Source of the DNA: Negativicutes bacterium
GTDB lineage: Bacteria; Bacillota; Negativicutes; JAAYSF01
DNA length: 41,494 bases
Assembly (NCBI GenBank): GCA_028707635.1
Contig: JAQWAQ010000012.1
Coordinates: 1 to 41,494 of the forward strand
Direction: 5' to 3'
Notes under the pieces: model-generated
What the model was told of the DNA's origin: nothing
The model's input: the letters and a program-made list of their open reading frames with translations, nothing else
Database searches by the model: none
Translations under genes and position numbers: made by a program
In this document: positions 33,498 through 40,815 of the stretch, piece by piece
How the letters are laid out: each line of letters starts with the position of its first letter
Position numbering within the stretch: position 1 is the stretch's first letter

Positions 33498-35480
33498 TTG
33501 TTTAGCGTGCCACGATGGGAAGGTTTTTGGCGGAACCTACAACAAGACTTTAAGCTTTATTTGTTTATTATTGGCTTGTTTTGCTTGTACCGGGTGTGTT
33601 TTATCGCTGTGATGAGCGCGCATCTGAGTGAAGCGGCAACGATTAAAGATATCGGCACAGCTTTATATGTTGGACTGCGGATTAGTCTGAAAAGCACTGC
33701 ACTGATAGTTGCGCTGCCTTTTGTGTTCTGTACCTGCATAAGCTTGCTTGTGTCCGGACGCAAGTTAGGGCTTGTCAGACTCTGGTTTGGTTATGCGGTT
33801 ATCGGTGGGCTGACCTTGCTGTTTTTTGCCCGTATCCCTTATTATGAGGAGTTTCACATGGCCTTTAACCAATTTTTGTTTAATACCTTCCGGGATGATG
33901 TTCAGGCACTGTTTGTTACTTTAATTCAACAATATGACTTGGTGCCGCGATTGTTGGCGGCGACAGTAATTAGTATCGGGTTGGGCTATGTCCTAAAGAG
34001 GTGGTTAAGGATCGGGACCTTTGTGTTGCCCCGTTATAATCGGCGGTGGATGCGCTGGGCATTTCGGACAGGCCTTGTCGGTGGAGTCTGCTTTTTTGTT
34101 ATGTTTACTCGGTTTGGTGGCAGTCTTACCTATGCCCATGATGTAAGCTGGGAAAACGCAGGCGTCACAAAGGATGATTTGCTCAATGAAGCCATCTTGG
34201 ACGATGTCCAGGCGCTTTACCGGGCTTATGCCATGCACGAGCGTCTGCAGGCTTCTACCGGAGTGGCTATCGATGTAGACAAAATGAATGATTATGGTGA
34301 ATATTTAGCCGGGCATACGGTTAAAACTACGCTAATCGATGATTATTTAAAAAAGACGGCTCAAGGGGCAAAGTTGGCTAAACCGCGCCATGTTTTTTTA
34401 ATTGTAGCTGAAAGTTATGCCAATTGGCCCCTGTTACCGGAATATAAAGAGCTAAATCTTGCTGATGGACTAAAGAACATCATTGCCAGTGATGATGCAG
34501 CCTATGTTCCAGCATTTTTGCCGAATGGAATGGGCACTATCGCTGGGATTAATGGGATTGTTACCGGATTTCCAGAGGTTAATTTATACCTCAATTATCA
34601 GGCGGAAACTTATAAAGAGTTTTATGTCTCATCACTTGCTGTTCAGATGAAAAAAATGGGTTACCGGACCTGCTTTTGGTATGCCGGGCCCGATTCCTGG
34701 GAGCGGATTAAAGATTTTACTCTTGCCCAGGGTTTTGATGAGTTTCATGCTTATGGTGATTTTGAGAGTAAAGCCGGTAATGTATGGGGTTGTGACGATA
34801 AATATTTATTCAACGCAGTTGGGTCATCGATTGATCCTGATTTGCCGACTTTCCATGTCGTTCTGACAGTATCCAACCATGCGCCCTATACTGTTGATCT
34901 AGAGCAGGAAGGATTTGATCCTGTTCGCATTAGTGGCGGACTTCCGGAAAGGGTTCGCAATGATCAAGATATGCTGGCTAAGTTGGGCCACTTTTGGTAT
35001 GCCGATAAAATGCTGGCCGAGTTTGTCCATACTATGCGCGGTCAATATCCTGACAGTTTATTTGTGATTACAGGCGATCATGCCGACAGGTTTAATATTG
35101 AAGCGAGTCCCGGTCTGTATAAGCGCTATGCTGTGCCGTTTGTTGTGTATGGAAAAGGGGTCACTAAGGAGCTTTTTCCTAGCAATGCGGCGGGTAGTCA
35201 TATTAATATAACCCCGACGATTGTTGAATTGATTGCACCGAAAGGTTTTGAATATTACGCTGTTGGCAATAGTCTGACTAACGGCAGTACAATTGGGTTT
35301 AATTATGGTTTTTGGATTACGGATCATTCTATCGCCGAAATCGGTGATGGGGCAAAGATAGAAGTATTTGGCAGTGGCAATCAAGCTCGCCTTCCTTATA
35401 AAACAGTCATTTCGCAACATATCGACGCGGCTCGTGCGGTATCCTGGTGGCGCGTAAAAAACGGGAAGTATATACAATAA
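33498..35480 (+). CDS. LTA synthase family sulfatase-like membrane enzyme
   Basis: A 660-residue member of the alkaline-phosphatase/sulfatase superfamily like lipoteichoic acid synthase and phosphoglycerol transferases. Residues about 15-205 hold roughly five transmembrane helices. The extracellular domain has the metal and nucleophile cues VFLIVAESYANW (Glu305), a Thr in PNGMGTIAGINGI (about Thr347), SNHAPY and VITGDHADRF. The Thr matches the nucleophile position of LtaS, though the surrounding loop differs. Negativicutes usually lack LTA, so a different glycan or lipid modification may be the real role. TTG 33498 is used with GAGAGAGGA just upstream. It is divergent from the NlpC/P60 gene. 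Confidence 0.85.
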   Translation: MFSVPRWEGFWRNLQQDFKLYLFIIGLFCLYRVCFIAVMSAHLSEAATIKDIGTALYVGLRISLKSTALIVALPFVFCTCISLLVSGRKLGLVRLWFGYAVIGGLTLLFFARIPYYEEFHMAFNQFLFNTFRDDVQALFVTLIQQYDLVPRLLAATVISIGLGYVLKRWLRIGTFVLPRYNRRWMRWAFRTGLVGGVCFFVMFTRFGGSLTYAHDVSWENAGVTKDDLLNEAILDDVQALYRAYAMHERLQASTGVAIDVDKMNDYGEYLAGHTVKTTLIDDYLKKTAQGAKLAKPRHVFLIVAESYANWPLLPEYKELNLADGLKNIIASDDAAYVPAFLPNGMGTIAGINGIVTGFPEVNLYLNYQAETYKEFYVSSLAVQMKKMGYRTCFWYAGPDSWERIKDFTLAQGFDEFHAYGDFESKAGNVWGCDDKYLFNAVGSSIDPDLPTFHVVLTVSNHAPYTVDLEQEGFDPVRISGGLPERVRNDQDMLAKLGHFWYADKMLAEFVHTMRGQYPDSLFVITGDHADRFNIEASPGLYKRYAVPFVVYGKGVTKELFPSNAAGSHINITPTIVELIAPKGFEYYAVGNSLTNGSTIGFNYGFWITDHSIAEIGDGAKIEVFGSGNQARLPYKTVISQHIDAARAVSWWRVKNGKYIQ

Positions 35481-35550
35481 AGTATTGTCAAATTACTATG
35501 TTTTCGATTTAGAGGTAGGGCATTTTTTGAAAAAATGACTTAAAAAGGAG

Positions 35551-35645
35551 GAAGGCGGTTAAGAATATGGAATCCCTAAGAAAAGGAATTAATACAGGTA
35601 ATATTACCTGTTGTTAATAAATCATTTCTAAAAAGGAGGGCTATC
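35551..35645 (+). promoter_or_regulatory. Leader of the nitroreductase gene with a perfect palindrome and possible leader peptide
   Basis: ACAGGTAATATTACCTGT (35594-35611) is a perfect 18-bp palindrome, fit for a dimeric repressor or a hairpin. It overlaps a possible 16-codon ORF (MESLRKGINTGNITCC, starting 35567). The nitroreductase ribosome binding site (AAAAAGGAGGG) follows. Confidence 0.45.
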
Positions 35646-36218
35646 ATGATTAGTGAATTAATTAAGAAAAACCGAAGCTACCGTCGTTATTATGAAGAAG
35701 AGAAAGTATCAAAGGAAACGTTGATTTCATTTGTTGATAATGCCAGACTGTCGCCAACAGGTGGCAACACACAGCCGCTGCGGTATTTTATTGCCTGTGA
35801 AGAAGCTGTTGTCGAGAAAATTCATCCTACCCTGGCTTGGGCTGGCTATCTGAAAGAATGGCCGGGCCCTGATAAAGGGGAACGGCCGCCTGCTTATATC
35901 ATTATATTGAAGGACACAACTATCCCAATGGTGGCCGGGGTTGACCACGGTATTGCGGCTCAAAGTATACTGCTAGGGGCGGTAGAGAAGGGATTAGGCG
36001 GATGTATCTTAGCCAGCATTCAACGGCAGAAAATTGCTGAAGTGCTTGAAATCGCCGATAAGTACGAAGTATTGTTTGTTGTGGCAATTGGTAAACCAAA
36101 AGAAACAGTGGTTATTGATGAGATCGAGCCTGGTGAGGATATTAAGTACTGGCGCGACAATCAAAAAGTTCATCATGTTCCTAAACGTAAATTGAACGAT
36201 ATTATAATTAACAGTTAA
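35646..36218 (+). CDS. Nitroreductase family flavoprotein
   Basis: A 190-residue FMN-dependent oxidoreductase, a short form of the nitroreductase family. FMN-binding cues are NRSYRRYYEEE, ARLSPTGGNTQPLRYFIA and VDHGIAAQSILLGAVEKGLGGCILASI. The C-terminus has FVVAIGKPKE. Physiological substrates are unknown (quinones, nitro compounds or flavin). ATG 35646 follows AAAAAGGAGGG at 6-nt spacing. An upstream palindrome may be an operator. It ends at a terminator. Confidence 0.87.
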   Translation: MISELIKKNRSYRRYYEEEKVSKETLISFVDNARLSPTGGNTQPLRYFIACEEAVVEKIHPTLAWAGYLKEWPGPDKGERPPAYIIILKDTTIPMVAGVDHGIAAQSILLGAVEKGLGGCILASIQRQKIAEVLEIADKYEVLFVVAIGKPKETVVIDEIEPGEDIKYWRDNQKVHHVPKRKLNDIIINS

Positions 36219-36223
36219 ACAAT

Positions 36224-36263
36224 AAAAACCTGTCGGGGGATAATACTCATCCGACAGGTTTTT
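36224..36263 (+). terminator. Rho-independent terminator after the nitroreductase gene
   Basis: 13-bp stem AAAAACCTGTCGG / CCGACAGGTTTTT (36224-36236, 36251-36263). Confidence 0.88.
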
Positions 36264-36280
36264 AAGATTTGGAGGATTTC

Positions 36281-37180
36281 ATGTACTTTGATGATGCCGA
36301 AGGACCGGTTTTTCGCCCGCCCAGTGAGGCGCATAGTTTTATTCTGCGAGTTACAATAGGGTGCTCACATAATCAATGTACCTATTGCAATATGTACCGA
36401 ACAGTGCAGTTTAGGATTCGGCCTATGGAAGAAATTATGCGGCAAATAGAAGGCGCTATGCCATATCGTGGAAATATCAGGCGGGTATTTTTGGCGGACG
36501 GGAATGCGCTGACTTTGTCGACTGATAAGTTGCTAAATATTTTACATATTTTAAAACAGACCTTTCCTAAATTGCAGCGGGTCTCAAGCTACGCTGGGCC
36601 GCTCGATATTCTTCGTAAAACACCGGCCGACCTGGAAGCCCTTTATGACGCTGGACTTAAGTTGGTTTATTATGGTATGGAGTCGGGTGATGATGCGACG
36701 CTGGCCCGTGTTAACAAAGGCGTGACGGCTGCCCAGTCGATTGAGGCAGGTCAACGGATAACAGCTTCCAAGATAAAACTTTCGCTCATGGTCATCCTAG
36801 GGCTTGGCGGCAAGCCGGCCTCGGAAGCTCATGCTGCCAACACTGCTAAGGCGATTAATGCAATCCGTCCGAATATGCTGAGTGCTCTAACCCTTATGAT
36901 GTATCGCGGCAGCGAACTTCTGGCCGAGTTTGAGCGTGGTGAATTTGAACTATTGTCACCGGCTGAAATTATGGCCGAGTTGCAGCAGCTGCTCAATGAT
37001 ATTGAGTTGTCGTCGCAAAGCCACTGCCTGTTCCGCAGTAATCACATCTCAAATTATGCTACTTTTGCTGGAACGTTGCCGCGTGATAAGAATAGACTGT
37101 TGGACGAAATTAAAGAAGCGCAGCTGGAGTTGCGTAAAATGACTAACTGGGATCCTTATAATAATGTCGAAAGTTTTTAG
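36281..37180 (+). CDS. Radical SAM protein with CX4CX2C motif, function unknown
   Basis: A 299-residue radical SAM enzyme. The cluster motif is GCSHNQCTYCNMY, where the spacing is CX4CX2C rather than the usual CX3CX2C; this variant is known in one clade of uncharacterised radical SAM proteins. A GGxE-like VFLADGNAL and the SAM-binding KLVYYGMESGDD segment follow, with IKLSLMVILGLGG near the end of the barrel. No second Fe-S motif is visible. Start at ATG 36281 with GGAGG 5 nt before; TTG 36269 contains that site. Substrate unknown, and no neighbouring peptide gene. The transcript ends at a terminator 28 nt after the stop. Confidence 0.85.
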   Translation: MYFDDAEGPVFRPPSEAHSFILRVTIGCSHNQCTYCNMYRTVQFRIRPMEEIMRQIEGAMPYRGNIRRVFLADGNALTLSTDKLLNILHILKQTFPKLQRVSSYAGPLDILRKTPADLEALYDAGLKLVYYGMESGDDATLARVNKGVTAAQSIEAGQRITASKIKLSLMVILGLGGKPASEAHAANTAKAINAIRPNMLSALTLMMYRGSELLAEFERGEFELLSPAEIMAELQQLLNDIELSSQSHCLFRSNHISNYATFAGTLPRDKNRLLDEIKEAQLELRKMTNWDPYNNVESF

Positions 37181-37207
37181 GGAGAGTAATTGTTTGTTCT
37201 AAAAATG

Positions 37208-37236
37208 AAAAAGGATGCTAATTTAGCATCCTTTTT
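37208..37236. terminator. Terminator after the radical SAM gene
   Basis: AAAAAGGATGCTAA / TTAGCATCCTTTTT palindrome with a minimal loop. It is also properly placed to end transcripts of the small minus-strand gene. Confidence 0.88.
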
Positions 37237-37262
37237 GTACATTTTAATATTATTCCGAACTT

Positions 37263-37397
37263 TTAGTGTAAAATATGAAGCAATCCAAGTGCACCACCTA
37301 AGGTAGCCATCATAAATACGGTTAGTGTGAACAACATAAATGGAGAATTTGCATTATGTTCTTGAGGGGCGGCCTTTGTAGCTAATACTGTTGACAT
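37263..37397 (-). CDS. Small 44-residue membrane protein
   Basis: Unrecognised, but a credible gene. ATG 37397 has AAAAGGAGTG 8 nt upstream, and the frame runs 44 codons to TAA. The product has a polar N-terminus (STVLATKAAPQEHNANS) and one strong hydrophobic segment (PFMLFTLTVFMMATLGGALGLLHI), so a single-pass membrane peptide is likely. A promoter (TTGCAA-N16-TATAAT) precedes it and a terminator follows. It may be a small subunit or regulator of a membrane complex, but nothing nearby indicates which. Confidence 0.7.
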   Translation of the reverse strand: MSTVLATKAAPQEHNANSPFMLFTLTVFMMATLGGALGLLHILH

Positions 37398-37429
37398 AGT
37401 CGGTCACTCCTTTTCTGTTTTGTAATTTG

Positions 37430-37457
37430 ATTATAACATAAGTTGTCATAATTGCAA
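37430..37457 (-). promoter_or_regulatory. Promoter of the small membrane-protein gene
   Basis: On the minus strand TTGCAA (37452-37457) and TATAAT (37430-37435) are 16 nt apart, 33 bp before the ATG. Confidence 0.55.
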
Positions 37458-37747
37458 TAACTTTTATGAATAAATCTAAAAAATTATAACAATTTAGAAA
37501 AAGGCATTAGATCGCGTTACCAGAACTAAATCGGCTTTATTGAATGGATGACCATATTAATTTGATTAAATGATTATAAAACAAATAAACAGGCGATAAA
37601 TAATCGGATATGAAGTTTTTAAATTTAAAATGACGCTGCAAGCCCACTTCGCATAATGCTCGGAAAAGAACGCATGTTTACAGAATATTACAGGTTTTCT
37701 TTACAGATTAACTAGCTGGAAATACCCATCATACAGATCATAATTTT
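37458..37747. other. A/T-rich intergenic stretch, no gene seen
   Basis: About 290 bp between the small membrane gene and the tandem promoters. It is A/T-rich. Isolated short open frames exist but none has a site and a plausible composition. Confidence 0.5.
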
Positions 37748-37776
37748 TTGACAAGAAAAACAAACACCAATAGAAT
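37748..37776 (+). promoter_or_regulatory. Upstream tandem promoter P1 of the glycine riboswitch unit
   Basis: TTGACA (37748-37753), 17-nt spacer, TAGAAT (37771-37776). A second promoter with the same -10 lies 40 bp downstream. Confidence 0.6.
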
Positions 37777-37787
37777 GCACCAAGTTA

Positions 37788-37816
37788 TTGACGATGGTGC
37801 TGTGATGTAATAGAAT
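37788..37816 (+). promoter_or_regulatory. Downstream tandem promoter P2 of the glycine riboswitch unit
   Basis: TTGACG (37788-37793), 17-nt spacer, TAGAAT (37811-37816). The riboswitch aptamer begins about 35 nt further on. Confidence 0.65.
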
Positions 37817-37849
37817 ATGAAGCAGTGTTAAATAACAGAATACTTCCGA

Positions 37850-38035
37850 ATGAAGGCTAACGGAAGAATGGCCCTTGTGGCCTGCCGAAGGAGTAACACT
37901 CTCAGGCGCCTGGAACTACCAGGCAAGACCGTAGCTGGACGGGACTCTGGAGAGACCCTGAAAAAGGGCGCCGAAGGGGCAATACAGCATAAGCTGTTAA
38001 ATCTCTCAGGCAAAAGGACAGAGGCGCTGAATCAA
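37850..38035 (+). ncRNA. Tandem glycine riboswitch
   Basis: Two glycine aptamers in series. The first has GCCGAAGGAG and CTCTCAGGC. The second has GGAGAGACC, GCGCCGAAGGGGCAA and TCTCTCAGGCAAAAGGACAG, the well-known gcvT-type core. It is followed by a terminator (38093-38123). Expected to control the downstream AGCS symporter. A 91-codon frame across it is a shadow. Confidence 0.9.
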
Positions 38036-38092
38036 ACAAAGGTATTTTTATTCTTTGGGTGTGATTTTTCATTTTCATTGCGTCTTGTCGCC

Positions 38093-38123
38093 AGAGTCAA
38101 ATCAAACGATTTGGCTCTTTTTT
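38093..38123 (+). terminator. Riboswitch expression-platform terminator
   Basis: AGAGTCAAATC / GATTTGGCTCT (11 bp, one G-T pair) with loop AAAC, then TTTTTT. It is the presumed OFF-state hairpin of the glycine switch, and lies directly before repeat copy C. Confidence 0.85.
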
Positions 38124-38129
38124 AATTTT

Positions 38130-38257
38130 ATCCGATGACTAACCCGCTCTAAGACTCCCGCTTCAACAAGCGGTACTAAGAGCGGCTAAGTCCCTGGATA
38201 CGGTTCGACTAGGATTCAGGTGGAGTTATAACTCCATCTGAATCAAGTCTCACTTTA
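38130..38257 (+). repeat. Dispersed structured repeat, copy C
   Basis: 128 bp beginning ATCCGATGACTAACCCGCTC. It carries the core (TCCCTGGATACGGTTCGACTA), the terminal hairpin (GATTCAGGTGGAGTT/AACTCCATCTGAATC) and the CAAGTCTCACTTTA end. It sits between the riboswitch terminator and the symporter ribosome binding site (GAAGGAG), with the gene start 15 nt after the repeat end. Confidence 0.85.
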
Positions 38258-38272
38258 GAAGGAGATGGTGAC

Positions 38273-39658
38273 ATGGATTTCGTTAAGGTTTTGGACAGTA
38301 TTGATAGCTTGGTATGGGGGCCGCCGCTTCTCATCTTGCTCGTGGGAACCGGGATTTTTCTCACAGTGAGGCTGAATCTTCTACAGGTTTTACGTTTGCC
38401 ATTGGCGTTGAAGCTGATTTTTACCGCTAAGAACGAAGGTAAAGGTGACGTGAATAGCTTTGGGGCACTTTGTACAGCGCTGGCTGCCACTGTCGGCACA
38501 GGCAATATTGTCGGTGTAGCAACAGCAGTATCCGCAGGGGGACCAGGGGCAATATTTTGGATGTGGATGGCAGCCTTTTTTGGAATGGCAACTAAATATG
38601 CCGAAGGACTCTTGGCTGTGAAATTTCGTGGTTTTGATGCAAATGGACAGGTTGCCGGTGGCCCGATGCATTATATCGAACAGGGTATGGGAGTGAAATA
38701 TCGACCGTTGGCAGTTATGTTTGCCGCCTGTGGTGTGCTTGTCGCTTTCTTTGGTATCGGAACGTTTCCGCAGGTAAACGCTATTGTTGAGAGCGTGCGG
38801 CTGACAACAGGCACGCCGGTTTGGGTTACAGCGGCTGTTATCACAACCCTGGTGGCATTAATTACGCTTGGCGGGTTGAAAAGTATCGCAAATGTTTCCA
38901 GTAAGATTATCCCGTTTATGGCAATTTTCTATATTGTTATTTGTGCAGGTGTGTTGATCGTTTTTGCGGATAAACTACCTGGCGCCATTGCGCTGATTCT
39001 TGAAAATGCCTTTACAGGCACGGCTGCGACGGGTGGATTTCTAGGTGCTACCGTCATGATGGCCATTCGAAATGGTATTGCTCGTGGGGTTTTTTCTAAT
39101 GAATCAGGTCTTGGGAGCGCGCCGATTGCTGCGGCGGCTGCTAAAACAAAGTGGCCCGCCGAGCAAGGGCTTATATCTATGACAGGCACTTTTATTGATA
39201 CAATTATCATTTGTACAATGACAGGGTTAACTTTGGTTGTTACAGATGCTTGGAGCACTGAATTTAAAGGCGCGGCATTGACACAGGTCGCCTTTGCTTC
39301 AGCCTTTCCGGAATTTGGACCCTTAGTCTTAACCGTTGGACTGTCGTTGTTCGCTTTTACGACAATTCTTGGTTGGAACTACTATGGTGAGCGGTGCTGT
39401 GAATACCTTTTTGGCGTAAAGAGCATCAAACCTTATCGCTGTATTTTTATTGCGCTGGTAGCGGCAGGAGCCTTTTTAAAACTTGAAGCTATTTGGCTGA
39501 TTGCCGATATTGTTAATGGATTGATGGCAATTCCTAACTTGATTGCGTTGTTGGCCCTATCTGGTGTTGTTGTTAAAGAAACACAGCTCTATTTGACCCA
39601 TGTTAAGGAACAAGAACAGGCTAACAGTCAGGGGGATTCTTCCCGAAAAGCAAGTTAA
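38273..39658 (+). CDS. AGCS family sodium:alanine/glycine symporter
   Basis: Sodium-coupled import of glycine or alanine (461 residues, about 11 helices). Family signatures: GPPLLILLVGTGIFLTVRLN near the start, FGALCTALAATVGTGNIVGVATA, a GGPMHYIEQGMG loop, and NESGLGSAPIAAAAAKTKWPAEQG. The upstream glycine riboswitch supports glycine as a ligand. ATG 38273 has GAAGGAG at 9-nt spacing. The repeat copy C and the riboswitch terminator lie in its 5' leader. It ends at a hairpin terminator. Confidence 0.92.
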   Translation: MDFVKVLDSIDSLVWGPPLLILLVGTGIFLTVRLNLLQVLRLPLALKLIFTAKNEGKGDVNSFGALCTALAATVGTGNIVGVATAVSAGGPGAIFWMWMAAFFGMATKYAEGLLAVKFRGFDANGQVAGGPMHYIEQGMGVKYRPLAVMFAACGVLVAFFGIGTFPQVNAIVESVRLTTGTPVWVTAAVITTLVALITLGGLKSIANVSSKIIPFMAIFYIVICAGVLIVFADKLPGAIALILENAFTGTAATGGFLGATVMMAIRNGIARGVFSNESGLGSAPIAAAAAKTKWPAEQGLISMTGTFIDTIIICTMTGLTLVVTDAWSTEFKGAALTQVAFASAFPEFGPLVLTVGLSLFAFTTILGWNYYGERCCEYLFGVKSIKPYRCIFIALVAAGAFLKLEAIWLIADIVNGLMAIPNLIALLALSGVVVKETQLYLTHVKEQEQANSQGDSSRKAS

Positions 39659-39664
39659 TGTTCG

Positions 39665-39703
39665 AACCGCCAGTGATGATGAATTTACTGGCGGTTTGTT
39701 TTT
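39665..39703 (+). terminator. Rho-independent terminator after the symporter gene
   Basis: AACCGCCAGT / ACTGGCGGTT (39665-39674, 39687-39696) followed by TTGTTTTT. Confidence 0.88.
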
Positions 39704-39849
39704 GGTGCGGTGGTTAAACTAATTAAGTCAGACTTAGAAACGATTTGGTGATTGAACAAAACGACGTGAACGGGGTCTAAATTCGGCAAAATTAGACAGG
39801 ATATAACAGGCTGGCTAGCGAATTATCAAAAATAGGTTAAGCAATTTTG
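39704..39849. other. Intergenic stretch before repeat copy D
   Basis: About 146 bp of unremarkable A/T-rich sequence; no gene, promoter or hairpin was recognised with confidence. Confidence 0.4.
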
Positions 39850-39989
39850 TCCGATGACCAAGCCGCTCTTCTTCTTCTACAAGATGGAGTGATACCCCTA
39901 CGGGCATAGGCGAGCGGCTTGGTCCCTGGATACGGTTCGATTAGGATTCAGGTGGAGTTAAAAATCCACCTGAATTAAGTCTCACTTTA
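39850..39989 (+). repeat. Dispersed structured repeat, copy D
   Basis: 140 bp, the longest copy. Its outer stem is perfect (GACCAAGCCGCTC / GAGCGGCTTGGTC). The TTCTTCTTCTACAAG insert matches copy A. Terminal hairpin GATTCAGGTGGA / TCCACCTGAATT and AAGTCTCACTTTA end follow. It ends 21 nt before the tcdA TTG start. Confidence 0.87.
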
Positions 39990-40010
39990 TAATAAAAGGG
40001 TGAAGTAGGT

Positions 40011-40769
40011 TTGAATGAGTTTTCACGCACTGAATTATTACTTGGTAAAGCAGGTCTGGCTAAGTTAGCCGAAAGTAAAGTAGCTGTTTTTGGGATTGGC
40101 GGAGTCGGTAGTTTTGTTGTTGAAGGGCTGGTTCGGGCTGGAGTGGGTAAGTTTATTCTTGTTGATGATGATTGTATTTGCCGGACAAATATTAACAGGC
40201 AGCTTCATGCGACAACTAAGACGGTCGGTCAGCCTAAGGTTGAGGCTATGAAACGTCGTATTCTTGAAATAAATCCCCGGGCTCAAGTTGAGACTTTTCA
40301 GGAGTTTTATCTTCCTGATACGGCTGATCAATTAATTCGTGAAGATTATGATTATATCGTTGATGCGATCGATACTGTTACTGCTAAGCTGGACTTAGTG
40401 ATGAAGGCCAAGCAATTTAATATCCCGATTATTTGCTCAATGGGGGCGGGTAATAAACTTGATCCTACTAAATTTGAAGTGGCCGATATCTTTAGTACCT
40501 CAGTTGACCCGCTGGCGCGAGTTATGCGTCAGCAGCTTAAAAAACGGGGAATAACCGCTTTGAAGGTGGTCTATTCTAAAGAAGAACCGTTAATTCCTGT
40601 GGAAACTGACGAAACTAGCTGTGCTAAAGGCTGTATCTGTCCGACGGGAACAACACGAAAATGTACGGCCCGCCGCCAGATTCCTGGCAGTGTTTCCTTC
40701 GTGCCATCTGTCGCAGGATTGATCATAGCTGGCGAGGTCATCAAGGATATTGTCTTTAACCGGGTGTAA
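40011..40769 (+). CDS. tcdA: tRNA threonylcarbamoyladenosine dehydratase TcdA (ThiF/MoeB family)
   Basis: E1-like enzyme that cyclises t6A to ct6A at position 37 of tRNAs. The 252 residues have the ATP-binding Rossmann motif FGIGGVGSFVVEGLVRAG, VDDDCICRTNINRQLHA, and DAIDTVTAK. The C-terminal region is the Firmicutes-type Cys-rich segment CAKGCICPTG and RKCTARRQIPGS. Starts at TTG 40011 behind a weak GAAGTAGG. Repeat copy D forms most of its leader. A hypothetical gene follows 46 nt later. Confidence 0.9.
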   Translation: MNEFSRTELLLGKAGLAKLAESKVAVFGIGGVGSFVVEGLVRAGVGKFILVDDDCICRTNINRQLHATTKTVGQPKVEAMKRRILEINPRAQVETFQEFYLPDTADQLIREDYDYIVDAIDTVTAKLDLVMKAKQFNIPIICSMGAGNKLDPTKFEVADIFSTSVDPLARVMRQQLKKRGITALKVVYSKEEPLIPVETDETSCAKGCICPTGTTRKCTARRQIPGSVSFVPSVAGLIIAGEVIKDIVFNRV

Positions 40770-40815
40770 TGCTATAGTAATCATACGTTAAATTATAAAA
40801 AACAGGGAGAGCATG

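Noticed and set aside
37850..38125. A 91-codon plus-strand frame
   Set aside because: It runs through the tandem glycine riboswitch and its terminator, where conserved bases are structural RNA, so it is not a gene.
38190..38215. A tRNA-like T-loop (GGTTCGACT) in the dispersed repeat
   Set aside because: The rest of a tRNA cloverleaf and CCA end are absent. The match is limited to a few bases of the repeat core.
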